Shown here: positions 5,738 through 13,449 of the stretch, piece after piece
How the letters are laid out: each line of letters starts with the position of its first letter
Position numbering within the stretch: the stretch's first letter is position 1
Assembly (NCBI GenBank): GCA_947629375.1
Contig: CANRDN010000003.1
Coordinates: 31,452 to 95,451, forward strand
Direction: 5' to 3'
DNA: 64,000 bases
Source of the DNA: an uncultured Bacilli bacterium
GTDB taxonomy: Bacteria > Bacillota_I > Bacilli_A > RF39 > UBA660
The notes under the pieces: generated by a model
What the model saw: the letters and a program-made list of their open reading frames with translations, nothing else
Told to the model about the DNA's origin: nothing
Databases searched by the model: none
Position numbers and translations under genes: made by a program

Positions 5738-7549
5738 ATGGAGAAGTATTCAAGAGTATTTTATTTTAATAATTGTTTATATTTGGAAAATAGTCCCATT
5801 GTAGTTTTAGCTGGAGCTATATTAAAAGATAATATTACAAATGATATTGTTGGACAACTTAAATTAAAAAATGTTAGTGAAAAAACAATAAAATCTATTG
5901 AATTTGAACTGGATTTATATGATTCAGCAGGTGAACCACAAGAAGAAAAAGTAAATAGTGAGTTTTTGGATTTAGACATTCAAAGTGATATGGTATTTGG
6001 TTCGGATTTAGCAATTGATTTACCATATAATAATACGAGATCCTTCAAAGTAAAAATAAATAAGGTTGTTTTCGTAAATGGAGAAACTTGGAACAATAAG
6101 AAAGAATTTGTCCGATTAGAAAAACAAAAACTTTTTTCAATTTTAGATTATAATGAACTAGATTTTTTTTATAAAAAAATTGGGAATAATAATTCAAAAT
6201 ATGTTCCAATTGAAAAAAAAGACATTTGGATATGTTCTTGTGGTAATGTTAATTTGGCAAATGAAAAAGTATGTACTTGTTGTTATTTAGAAAAAAATGT
6301 AATTTTAAATATAAATTTTGATAAGTTGAAAAAAGAATCAAAAAAAGAATTGTATGATATATCAAAATATTACTTGGAAGAAACATCAAATATTGATGAT
6401 ATAAGGACAGCAAAAGAAAATTTTTTGTATTTAGAAAATTATAAAGACTCAGATAAAAAAGTTGAAGAATGTACACAAAAAATAAAAAAGATTGAAAAAG
6501 AGAAAAAGGAAAAAACAAAGAAGATTAAAAAAATTTTAATTTTTTCTATTTCAATAATATTGATTGTTGGAGCATATTTTTTAATAACAATGGTTATGAT
6601 ACCATTTAAAAATTATTACGATGCATTAACATATATGAAGCAAGAAAAATATGAAGAAGCAGTTGAAAAGCTAAAAACCCTTCCTGAATATTTCGGTGAT
6701 GCTAAAAAATTAATAAATAGTTGGTATTATAGTTATGCAAACAAACTTTTTGATGAAAAACAATATGAAAAAGCATATATGTTTTATAGAGAGTCAAGTT
6801 TAGACATAAACGATGAAAGAATGATTGAATGTACATATTTGTATGCAAGTGATCTTTTCGAACAAAAAGAATATGAAGAGGCATATGATAAGTTTAATAA
6901 ATATCCAGACTATAAAGATTCAAAAAATAAGGAAAAAGAATCTGCATTATATGTTGGAAATGACTATATGAACTTAGAAGAGTATAGTAAAGCCAAAGAA
7001 TGGTATAAAAAAATTCCGGATGAAAAAAAGATTACTCAAGTTAATGAAAAAATGTATTCATATGTTAAATCTCACAATAACGATAAGGATGAAAAGACTT
7101 ATGATTACCTAGCGTCATTGATTGAAGATAAATATAAAGAAGAAGATGCAATTAATATGTACAATGATTTGTACAAAACAAGATGTATAATAGTAACTAA
7201 TAATGAAAAGGATAATACATTAGATGTTCAAAGTAGCATTAGTAGAAAAGAGAGATTGTATGCACATTTTAAGATACTTGATAGTAATATTCCAAAAGAA
7301 AAGATAAAATTATATGAGCAAATTGAGGGTAATAATTACGGAGATCACTTTAAAGAAAGATTCAATAAAGTTTATGGATATTCTGAATACAATTTCTCAA
7401 GAGATGATTGGGAGTTGGCGGAATATCGTCTTAACAAGTCTTTATCAGACTCAGACTATATGTATATAAGCTATATGCATATAAGGCTTTTTGATGCAGT
7501 CACAGGAAAGGAATTATGTTATAGGGTTGTATCTTTATACTATGATTGA
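5738..7549 (+). CDS. Zinc-ribbon, membrane-anchored TPR-like repeat protein
   Basis: 603 residues in four parts. An N-terminal beta-sandwich-like domain (about 1-125) comes first. A Cys-rich ribbon follows (Cys166, 168, 179, 181, 182: WICSCGN…VCTCCYLE). A charged helix leads to one membrane segment (about 266-288). Then come at least four helical repeats of the TPR/SLR kind (EKYEEAVEKLKTLPEYF, KQYEKAYMFYRES, KEYEEAYDKFNKYPDYKDS, EEYSKAKEWYKKIPD) and a C-terminal domain. The architecture suggests a membrane scaffold or sensor with protein-binding repeats on the far side. Function is unknown. It sits in the operon driven by switch C-D and overlaps the next gene by 8 bases. Confidence 0.65.
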   Translation: MEKYSRVFYFNNCLYLENSPIVVLAGAILKDNITNDIVGQLKLKNVSEKTIKSIEFELDLYDSAGEPQEEKVNSEFLDLDIQSDMVFGSDLAIDLPYNNTRSFKVKINKVVFVNGETWNNKKEFVRLEKQKLFSILDYNELDFFYKKIGNNNSKYVPIEKKDIWICSCGNVNLANEKVCTCCYLEKNVILNINFDKLKKESKKELYDISKYYLEETSNIDDIRTAKENFLYLENYKDSDKKVEECTQKIKKIEKEKKEKTKKIKKILIFSISIILIVGAYFLITMVMIPFKNYYDALTYMKQEKYEEAVEKLKTLPEYFGDAKKLINSWYYSYANKLFDEKQYEKAYMFYRESSLDINDERMIECTYLYASDLFEQKEYEEAYDKFNKYPDYKDSKNKEKESALYVGNDYMNLEEYSKAKEWYKKIPDEKKITQVNEKMYSYVKSHNNDKDEKTYDYLASLIEDKYKEEDAINMYNDLYKTRCIIVTNNEKDNTLDVQSSISRKERLYAHFKILDSNIPKEKIKLYEQIEGNNYGDHFKERFNKVYGYSEYNFSRDDWELAEYRLNKSLSDSDYMYISYMHIRLFDAVTGKELCYRVVSLYYD

Positions 7550-7889
7550 AACTGAGAATTTACAAATAGGTTGTTGCAAGCCACTATTAGCAGATGATAA
7601 ATCCTGTTTTATAGTGTTGAATATAAAAAATTTAAAGCATAAAGATTCTTGCTTTGATAAAGTGGTTTTTAACAATGTTAAATTTATTGAAGGAAAAAAT
7701 ATAATAACTGGTGGTATTGATAATGGTATATATGCACACATATCTGATAAAGATGGATGTTGTAGATTTTCTATATGTTTTACAAATAATTATGACTATT
7801 TTATTTTCAATATTAGAATTAATGATATTGATGTTGGTAGATTTAAAGTTGATTTAGGAAAATACACAATATCTATGTGTCGCAAATAA
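7542..7889 (+). CDS. Small beta-rich protein of unknown function
   Basis: 115 residues from ATG 7542, which overlaps the end of the preceding gene (ATGATTGA) and suggests translational coupling. In-frame TTG 7491 or ATG 7494 would add 16-17 residues deep inside the upstream gene and are less likely. There is no signal peptide or membrane segment. It has five Cys and alternating hydrophobic residues typical of a beta sandwich, and resembles in style the N-terminal beta domain of the preceding protein. Last gene of the C-D operon; no clear terminator follows. Confidence 0.55.
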   Translation: MIETENLQIGCCKPLLADDKSCFIVLNIKNLKHKDSCFDKVVFNNVKFIEGKNIITGGIDNGIYAHISDKDGCCRFSICFTNNYDYFIFNIRINDIDVGRFKVDLGKYTISMCRK

Positions 7890-7973
7890 ATACATAATAT
7901 ATGGTATAAAAGGAAAATATTTTTTTATAAATTAATTTCGTTATTAGGGCATATACATTTATAGAGGTGTCCT

Positions 7974-8108
7974 ATGAAAGATAAATATAAAGTAAATAGT
8001 ATATACAAAAATGAAGGTGTTGCATTAAATGAAGTAATGAACACCTTTTTAATTTCTTTTCTAGATAGAGAGTTTAATAATATAGGTATTTTTAGATATG
8101 ATAACTGA
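7974..8108 (+). CDS. Small protein coupled to the serine recombinase
   Basis: 44 residues beginning MKDKYKVNSIYKNEG, with AGAGGTG 7962-7968 as ribosome site. It overlaps the recombinase start by 11 bases, so the two are probably translated together. Short open frames of this kind are common just upstream of large serine recombinases in mobile elements, and the second recombinase in this window also has one (60100-60198). I propose a recombination accessory protein or simple translational leader, without direct evidence. Confidence 0.55.
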   Translation: MKDKYKVNSIYKNEGVALNEVMNTFLISFLDREFNNIGIFRYDN

Positions 8109-9687
8109 TACATATAAAGTAGGTATTTATTTAAGATTATCTAGAGAAGATGAAAGATTAGGAGAAAGTGGAAGTATTTCTACTCAAAGAGATTTATTGC
8201 TAAATTACATAAAGGATAACAATTTAACATATGTTGATGAATATGTAGATGATGGGGTCTCAGGAACAACTTTTGATAGAGCTGGTTTTAACCGTATGAT
8301 CAAAGATTGTGAAGAAAAAAAGATAAATATGATTATTACAAAAGACACATCAAGACTTGGTCGTGATCATATTGAATTTGGTTATTATGTTGAAAGGTAT
8401 TTTCCTGAACATAACATTAGGTATGTAGCAGTAAATGATGGAGTAGATACTTTTAATAGAAATAATTCTGCTAATGATATGTTGGTGTTTAAAAGTGCTT
8501 TTAATGATATGTATGTTAAAGATATATCTAATAAACTAAGAAGTTCACTTTATACGAAGAAACGAAATGGCTTGTTTGTAGGGTGTTATGCTCCTTTTGG
8601 TTATAAGAAAAAAGACGATGATAAACACAAACTTGAAATAGATGAAGTACAAGCAAATGTCGTTAGAAGAATATTCGATATGTTTATTGATGGTTATAGC
8701 CTAACGCAAATATGTGACATTTTAACAAGAGAGCATATTAAAACACCAAGTATGTATAAGAATATGAAATTAGGTCAAGATAATGTTCATTACGGAGTAT
8801 GGTCACCAAGAACTGTGGATAATATTTTAAGAAATCCAACTTATATTGGAAATTTAACGCAATGTCGTAATAGAAAAGTAAGTTATAAATCTAAAAAGGT
8901 AGTTCATACGAGTCCTGATGATTGGGTAATTGCTTACAATGCTGTAGAATCAATTATTGATAAAGAAACATTTGAATTAGCTGAAAAAATGTTTAAAAGT
9001 AATAAAAATCACGGAACCAAAGGAAATGGCATAACCGATAAGCTTTTATTGAGAGGGTTAATTTATTGTAGGGAATGTCATCATACGATAGGGTTTAGAG
9101 ATCATCCACAAAAAACAGACAAATATGGATTAGTTCATAGAATTTATGGTAATTGTAATTATTGGTCTAAAAGAAAAAAACAAAATGTATGCACACCTCA
9201 TTCAATAAAATATAGTGATGTAGAAGATAAAGTTTTAGAAGATTTAAAAGAAAATATAAAAAGATATTATGATAAAGACAATGTCGAAAATATAATTATG
9301 AATTCCCAAAGATTAGAAAAGAAAATAAACAATATAAAATGTGAAATTAATAAACTTAAAAATAATATTGAATCTTGTAATAAAAAGATAGAAGCTTGTT
9401 ACAATGATAAATTAGAAGGAAATATTACTTTAGAAATATATAAAAGAATCTTTGACAATCTAACATTAGAAATAGATAGTGATAATAAGAAAATAAAGGA
9501 AGAAGAAAAACTCTTGGATGATTTAGAAAACAATAAGTCTAGGTTTAAAGATTTATATTTAAAAAAAATAAAAGAACTTTTGGATATGAAAATTTTATCT
9601 CGTTCATTAATTTGTTCTTTGATTGAAAAAATAGAGATTGATGAAAATAAAAATATTAATATATTTTATAAATTTGGAGTAATTTAA
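8098..9687 (+). CDS. Large serine recombinase
   Basis: 529 residues. The N-terminal resolvase domain (about 5-150) contains the nucleophile Ser15 (IYLRLSRED) and the TSRLGRD motif (about 85-91). A recombinase domain follows (about 165-280, beginning APFGYKKK). A zinc-ribbon domain with CREC (about 323-326) and a later Cys, then a coiled coil (about 400-490), complete the TnpX/TndX/phage-integrase type architecture. Such enzymes integrate and excise elements at short att cores. It is translationally coupled to the 44-residue protein. It lies 1.4 kb from the right end of the element, with the peptidase between, which is unusual for the enzyme that defines the ends. Confidence 0.92.
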   Translation: MITDTYKVGIYLRLSREDERLGESGSISTQRDLLLNYIKDNNLTYVDEYVDDGVSGTTFDRAGFNRMIKDCEEKKINMIITKDTSRLGRDHIEFGYYVERYFPEHNIRYVAVNDGVDTFNRNNSANDMLVFKSAFNDMYVKDISNKLRSSLYTKKRNGLFVGCYAPFGYKKKDDDKHKLEIDEVQANVVRRIFDMFIDGYSLTQICDILTREHIKTPSMYKNMKLGQDNVHYGVWSPRTVDNILRNPTYIGNLTQCRNRKVSYKSKKVVHTSPDDWVIAYNAVESIIDKETFELAEKMFKSNKNHGTKGNGITDKLLLRGLIYCRECHHTIGFRDHPQKTDKYGLVHRIYGNCNYWSKRKKQNVCTPHSIKYSDVEDKVLEDLKENIKRYYDKDNVENIIMNSQRLEKKINNIKCEINKLKNNIESCNKKIEACYNDKLEGNITLEIYKRIFDNLTLEIDSDNKKIKEEEKLLDDLENNKSRFKDLYLKKIKELLDMKILSRSLICSLIEKIEIDENKNINIFYKFGVI

Positions 9688-9692
9688 GATGT

Positions 9693-9721
9693 TTGACAAC
9701 TATATGTGGATATGCTAATAT
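9693..9721 (+). promoter_or_regulatory. Strong promoter of the leader-peptidase unit
   Basis: TTGACA (9693-9698), a 17-base spacer, and TAATAT (9716-9721) preceded by TGC, an extended -10. It is nearly consensus and lies just after the recombinase stop. Confidence 0.85.
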
Positions 9722-9760
9722 AAAGCCATCAATGAGAATTTGAGAAAGGATGTTATTTAT

Positions 9761-9823
9761 ATGAAAAAGATTATAAACAATAAAACTTGGCGTCATATGG
9801 GTAACACTTATACAAATCGATAA
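9761..9823 (+). CDS. 20-residue leader peptide
   Basis: ATG 9761 to TAA 9821-9823 with ribosome site GAGAAAGGA (9742-9750). It encodes MKKIINNKTWRHM and then GNTYTNR. It lies about 40 bases after a strong promoter, its last codons form one arm of a hairpin, and a terminator follows before the peptidase gene. This is the arrangement of ribosome-mediated attenuators in front of inducible resistance genes. The inducing signal is unknown. Confidence 0.6.
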   Translation: MKKIINNKTWRHMGNTYTNR

Positions 9824-9869
9824 CAATTTCGATTATAGGTATAAGTGGATTTTTGCATTGCTTATACCT
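9806..9869 (+). promoter_or_regulatory. Alternative hairpins of a leader attenuator
   Basis: Three segments can pair in two exclusive ways. ACTTATAC (9806-9813, in the leader codons) pairs with GTATAAGT (9839-9846), extended by ATCG/CGAT inside. Alternatively AGGTATAAG (9837-9845) pairs with CTTATACCT (9861-9869). A ribosome paused in the leader would block the first and favour the second. The whole 9688-10001 gap is filled by this promoter, leader, hairpins and terminator. Confidence 0.6.
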
Positions 9870-9896
9870 GTATGAAAAATAAATAAAAGAACTTAG

Positions 9897-9936
9897 AGGA
9901 GTACAGGTTTAAAACTATAACTTGTATTCCTTTTTT
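9897..9936 (+). terminator. Terminator upstream of the M20 peptidase
   Basis: AGGAGTACAGGT (9897-9908) pairs over 12 positions (two G-U) with ACTTGTATTCCT (9920-9931), followed by T6. Placed between the promoter at 9693 and the gene at 10002, it would stop most transcripts unless antitermination occurs. Confidence 0.75.
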
Positions 9937-10001
9937 ATAGAGATAGTGTTTTCAAAGGGTAAAGCAATGTAGTAAAAAAATGAAAAAGGAAGGAAAATAC
10001 T

Positions 10002-11039
10002 ATGGATGTAAAAGAAATATTAAAAAAATTAGTTAGTTATAATACAATCAAAGACAATCAAAACAAAGAGATTATGGATTTTATTGAGAATTATTTAAAA
10101 AATTATAATTTTACTATTACAAGAATTAATAAATGTTTAGTTGCTTATAATAGTGAAACACCTAATATTGGCTTCATTGGGCATACTGATACAGTTGATT
10201 ATGAATCGTGGGATGGTAATCCATTCATACTTCAGGAAAAGAAAGACAAGTTAATTGGTCTTGGAGCTTGTGATATGAAAGGCGGTTTAGCGGCAATACT
10301 ATCTACTATTTCAAAAATAGATTTGACTAAAAATAAACTAGCACTATATTTTACAAATGATGAAGAAATTAGTTTTGAAGGAATAAAAACTATAAAAGGA
10401 TATATTATTCCTGAAAATATTATTATTGGAGAACCTACCAACAACATACCTATTTATGGTACTAAAGGAGTTTTAGAATTAAAAATAGAATTTTATGGAA
10501 TTAAGTGTCACTCTTCAACTCCAGAGAAAGGTGTTAATGCTATTTATGAAAGCATTAAGTTTATTGAAACTATTCAAAATTATTATGAAAAGGAAATAAA
10601 GAAAGAAATAGTAAAAGATTTTGAAGTTCCTTATACAACGATGAATATAGGAATGATTAAAGGTGGAGAGTCCGTTAACTCTGTAGCAGGAAAATGTGAG
10701 ATTAGTATAGACTTTAGAATTGCAAAGAGTGAACAAATAGAAAGAATAACTAAAAAGATTAAAGACTTATTAAAACAATACAATTCTAAATTAACGATAA
10801 AACAAAATATTCCACCAAAGATAAATAAAACTGATATAGGATTCTTAGAAGAAATTTCTTCTAAAAAAGAAACTAAGTGTTATTTAACAGAGGGATCATA
10901 TATTGATAAAAACTTTATTATATTAGGTCCTGGACCAGATACATCTCATCAAAAAAATGAATATGTTAATTTAAGTTCACTAGAAGAAACAGAAAAACTA
11001 TATAAAAAAATAATAGAATTTTATAATGGGTTAAAATAG
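10002..11039 (+). CDS. M20-family metallopeptidase/deacylase (ArgE/DapE/CPG2-like)
   Basis: 345 residues. Metal-site motifs are visible in order: GHTDTVD (His60, Asp62), GACDMKGG (Asp94), NDEE (Glu128-129), GEPT (Glu150), the dimerisation-domain segment CHSSTPEKG, and a C-terminal SHQKNEYV with the last metal His. M20 enzymes hydrolyse amide bonds of acylated amino acids or small peptides using two zinc or cobalt ions. The substrate cannot be told. No arginine or lysine pathway gene is nearby. It is the cargo at the right end of the element behind a leader attenuator, which points to an inducible accessory or detoxifying role (inference). AAGGAAGG serves the ATG. Confidence 0.85.
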   Translation: MDVKEILKKLVSYNTIKDNQNKEIMDFIENYLKNYNFTITRINKCLVAYNSETPNIGFIGHTDTVDYESWDGNPFILQEKKDKLIGLGACDMKGGLAAILSTISKIDLTKNKLALYFTNDEEISFEGIKTIKGYIIPENIIIGEPTNNIPIYGTKGVLELKIEFYGIKCHSSTPEKGVNAIYESIKFIETIQNYYEKEIKKEIVKDFEVPYTTMNIGMIKGGESVNSVAGKCEISIDFRIAKSEQIERITKKIKDLLKQYNSKLTIKQNIPPKINKTDIGFLEEISSKKETKCYLTEGSYIDKNFIILGPGPDTSHQKNEYVNLSSLEETEKLYKKIIEFYNGLK

Positions 11040-11058
11040 AAGTTTAAAACTTTGGTGA

Positions 11059-11074
11059 GTTTATGTTATTACTC
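11059..11074 (+). repeat. Right attachment-site repeat
   Basis: GTTTATGTTATTACTC, one base different from 2668-2683. The 13 bases just inside the element (ACTTTGGTGAGTT at 11049-11061) are complementary at 12 of 13 positions to those just inside the left end (2679-2691). Confidence 0.88.
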
Positions 11075-11787
11075 CAGCCCTAAATAAAAGTTTCAAGTTT
11101 CAAAGTAACTGGCCATTAAATAATTCACAGATTTATATCCTAGAATCAATTTTAAACGATGTTAATTCAGATAGTAACAGAAAAGTAAAAGAAGTATCTG
11201 GTGGATATGAAATAACAACAAAAGTTAATTATCCTAATAATATTGGTTTAATTAATCAAAAAATCTACTTAGATGAAGATGCTAATATTAAGAAAATAGA
11301 AGTTTATAATGACAAAGGCATAACAGAAATGTTAATGACATTTAATAAAATAAATGAAAAGCCTACATTCGATTCTGATTTCTTTGATTTAGATAGTATT
11401 ATTTCAGATATTGATGTAGAAGAAAAAGACGAAGAAACAACTGGTTCTATCGACAATATAATTTATCCACTATATGTTCCAAGTGGTACAGTATTAACTA
11501 ATGAAGAAAAAGTAAGCAAAGATAAAGGAGAAAGAATTATTCTAACTTTTGATGGAGAAAAACCTTTCTTATTAGTAGAAGAAACAGCAAATGTGGAAAA
11601 AGATTTCTCTATAGTACCAATATTTGGTGAACCATCATTTTTAAATGATACTGTTGGTGCGATAACTGAAAACTCACTTAGTTGGACTAGTGGAGGAATT
11701 GATTACTATTTAGTATCAGATGTTATGGGAACAGCAGAACTTATTGAGATTGCTAATTCTATAAGTGTTATACCGATAATGAAATAG
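11059..11787 (+). pseudogene. 3' fragment of the split lipoprotein gene (LolA-like with DUF4367-type tail)
   Basis: The frame continues the 2398 fragment as VYVITPALNKSFKFQSNWP and stays open to TAG at 11785-11787. It covers the second half of a LolA/YdcC-like lipoprotein fold and then a DUF4367-like C-terminal domain (about the last 110 residues, ending IDYYLVSDV…LIEIANSI). Only the part from 11075 is exclusively chromosomal. It has no start codon or promoter of its own; an internal ATG at 11329 is unlikely to be used. Excision of the element would restore a complete 332-residue lipoprotein. Confidence 0.88.
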
Positions 11788-11801
11788 GGCTCTGCTCTTT
11801 T
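11788..11801 (+). terminator. Weak terminator after the lipoprotein gene
   Basis: GGGC-TCT-GCTC followed by a run of T immediately after the stop codon. Short stem, so low confidence. Confidence 0.4.
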
Positions 11802-11843
11802 TTTCTTTTCTAAATTATCTTATAATATAGCTAAGGTGGTACT

Positions 11844-12803
11844 ATGGATATTGTAGAAATGATTAATGAATGCAATACTGATGAAGAACTTAAAGCTTTA
11901 GCAAGAGAAACCATCGAAGGATTTAGTAATCTTGCTCAAAAAGAAAATTACAATCGTAAATATATAGGTGCAGATTTAGATATAAATCCTCGTGACTATC
12001 ATTTAGCAGAACCCAATTTAAAAACAAGAGAGAAGTTTGACTTTAATTATTTATGGACGGGATATATCCCTTTAGGAACAAAAGTTGTTTATGGTTATTG
12101 TTGTTCACCAACTACTAAAACATCTTTTCATAGTGGTTATTATTTCTATGTGGATGACGATAGTTATGTCTACGAGTTTTTTAAATACCTTAAAGGAAAA
12201 GATATAGAAACTGAATTTGATATTATCTTTTTAGCTTATATCTTTGTTATGAACTGGCTTAATAAAAAGAGAGTTAACTTTAATGGAAGAGAAAGGGAAG
12301 ATATTGATAGACTCCTTATAAAAGATGATGACTTTTTTTATAGACCTACTAAAGAACATAGTATTAAAGACTTTTACTTTAATGGAAGCGCAATGTGCAG
12401 TGAAATTTCTCTTTTAGCAGAAAACTTAATGAGTATATTTGGACTAGATGTTATGTATGTTGTAGATAAAAATCACGTCTATAATATTTATATTGATCAT
12501 TATGATCCAGAAGATTTAGAAAAAATAAGATCATATATAGTGGATTTTTCTGGATGGGTCGACTGTATAAATGAAAAGTTTGAAGTTGTTGGAATATCTC
12601 CTTTCATAACGGAAATTGAAAATGGTAACCAATCTTTATTAAAAGAAATGGTTGAAGATGGAAAAAGAATAGAAGTAAACGAGTATATAGTTTTCAACAT
12701 CAATGGGGAAAATTATGAGTTATCTTTAAATAAAAAAAGAGAATATGGGATAGATTATAATAAGAATAGTGAAAAGAAACTTACTTTAAATAAAGCATTA
12801 TAA
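11844..12803 (+). CDS. Transglutaminase-like (Cys-His-Asp) protein, function unknown
   Basis: 319 residues, no signal peptide. A possible papain/transglutaminase-type triad is visible: Cys185 (GSAMCSEISLLAENLM), His211 (KNHVYNIYI), Asp234 (IVDFSGW), with the helix after Cys and the strands carrying His and Asp in the family order. Transglutaminase-core proteins in bacteria are proteases or cyclising enzymes of varied role. The call rests on the motif pattern only. The N-terminal 150 residues are not recognised. It stands alone between short hairpins; AAGGTGG is the ribosome site. Confidence 0.5.
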   Translation: MDIVEMINECNTDEELKALARETIEGFSNLAQKENYNRKYIGADLDINPRDYHLAEPNLKTREKFDFNYLWTGYIPLGTKVVYGYCCSPTTKTSFHSGYYFYVDDDSYVYEFFKYLKGKDIETEFDIIFLAYIFVMNWLNKKRVNFNGREREDIDRLLIKDDDFFYRPTKEHSIKDFYFNGSAMCSEISLLAENLMSIFGLDVMYVVDKNHVYNIYIDHYDPEDLEKIRSYIVDFSGWVDCINEKFEVVGISPFITEIENGNQSLLKEMVEDGKRIEVNEYIVFNINGENYELSLNKKREYGIDYNKNSEKKLTLNKAL

Positions 12804-12860
12804 AATTTGTTTTTGTTTTCTTTTTAAATATATCGTGTTATAATTTTCTTGGTGATTGGT

Positions 12861-13373
12861 ATGAGTAAAAAAAGAAAAAAAGTCAATGTGAATAGTTATT
12901 CAAGTGATTCTGATGAAATGATTAGAATGCTTAAAGTTCTAGGATTAGTAGTTTTAGCACTTGTTTTGTTTTACCTTGTATTTGCAATTGCAAATGGAGA
13001 AATAAAGTTTGGTAAAGATAAATATGAAAAAGTTCCAGATGAAATTCAAAATGTAGAAATACTTGCAGGATCAACTTTTAATAGACAAGAAGAAAGCTAT
13101 TATGTATTGTTTTATAATTTTGATAATCCTAATTCTATAGGTTATGCTAATGCGTATGACTTATATATGAACATGGGAGAAGATAAAATGTTCTTAGTAG
13201 ATACAAATAAAGGATTTAACAAAAACTATTTAATAGATGATAAAACAAAAATAAATATTTCAGGAATTGATACATTAAAAGTAGTAGATGGTACTCTAAT
13301 ACGTGTTGAAAAAGGAAAAGGTGTATCATATAAAGTTGGACTTGAAGAAATTAATAAGACATTATTTGACTAA
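12861..13373 (+). CDS. Single-pass membrane protein of unknown function
   Basis: 170 residues: a basic N-terminus (MSKKRKKVNVN), one membrane segment (about 27-47, VLGLVVLALVLFYLVFAIA), then an extracytoplasmic domain of about 115 residues with alternating strands and aromatic residues (ESYYVLFYNFDNP), somewhat like a thioredoxin fold without a CxxC. ATG 12861 is chosen over TTG 12849. A -10 TATAAT at 12839-12844 lies only 17 bases upstream, so the leader is very short. Confidence 0.6.
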   Translation: MSKKRKKVNVNSYSSDSDEMIRMLKVLGLVVLALVLFYLVFAIANGEIKFGKDKYEKVPDEIQNVEILAGSTFNRQEESYYVLFYNFDNPNSIGYANAYDLYMNMGEDKMFLVDTNKGFNKNYLIDDKTKINISGIDTLKVVDGTLIRVEKGKGVSYKVGLEEINKTLFD

Positions 13374-13379
13374 TAATAG

Positions 13380-13407
13380 AGCAAAATTAAAGTAATTTTG
13401 CTTTTTT
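13380..13407 (+). terminator. Intrinsic terminator
   Basis: AGCAAAATTA (13380-13389) / TAATTTTGCT (13393-13402), loop AAG, followed by TTTTTT. Confidence 0.88.
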
Positions 13408-13449
13408 CTTGTTTTTATGTGTTAAAATGATAATAGAGGTGAACTTTTA

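Larger units (their letters stand above)
2684..11074. mobile_element. 8.4-kb integrated element with tyrosine and serine recombinases, two invertible switches and peptidase cargo
   Basis: The limits come from the 16-bp flanking repeats (15/16 identical) and from the in-frame reconstruction of the host lipoprotein gene. Contents in order: an invertible promoter (2748-2883), a two-gene operon, an invertible segment with a tyrosine recombinase (4366-5452), a three-gene operon, a small protein with a large serine recombinase, and a leader-controlled M20 peptidase. I see no relaxase, replication or phage structural gene. Joining the ends recreates an attP with 13-base arms (11049-11061 and 2679-2691, 12/13 complementary) around the 8-bp core, like lox or Xer sites. 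Whether the tyrosine or the serine enzyme moved the element cannot be settled from the sequence alone. Confidence 0.85.

Noticed and set aside
9897..9936. Riboswitch before the M20 peptidase
   Set aside because: The structure is explained by a leader peptide, two exclusive hairpins and a terminator; no known riboswitch core motif was seen.
2684..11074. Conjugative or phage nature of the first element
   Set aside because: No relaxase, type IV secretion, replication, capsid or packaging gene is present; only recombinases and cargo.
11329..11787. Independent 152-residue gene
   Set aside because: The frame is open far upstream of ATG 11329 and continues the split lipoprotein; no ribosome site or promoter serves the internal ATG.
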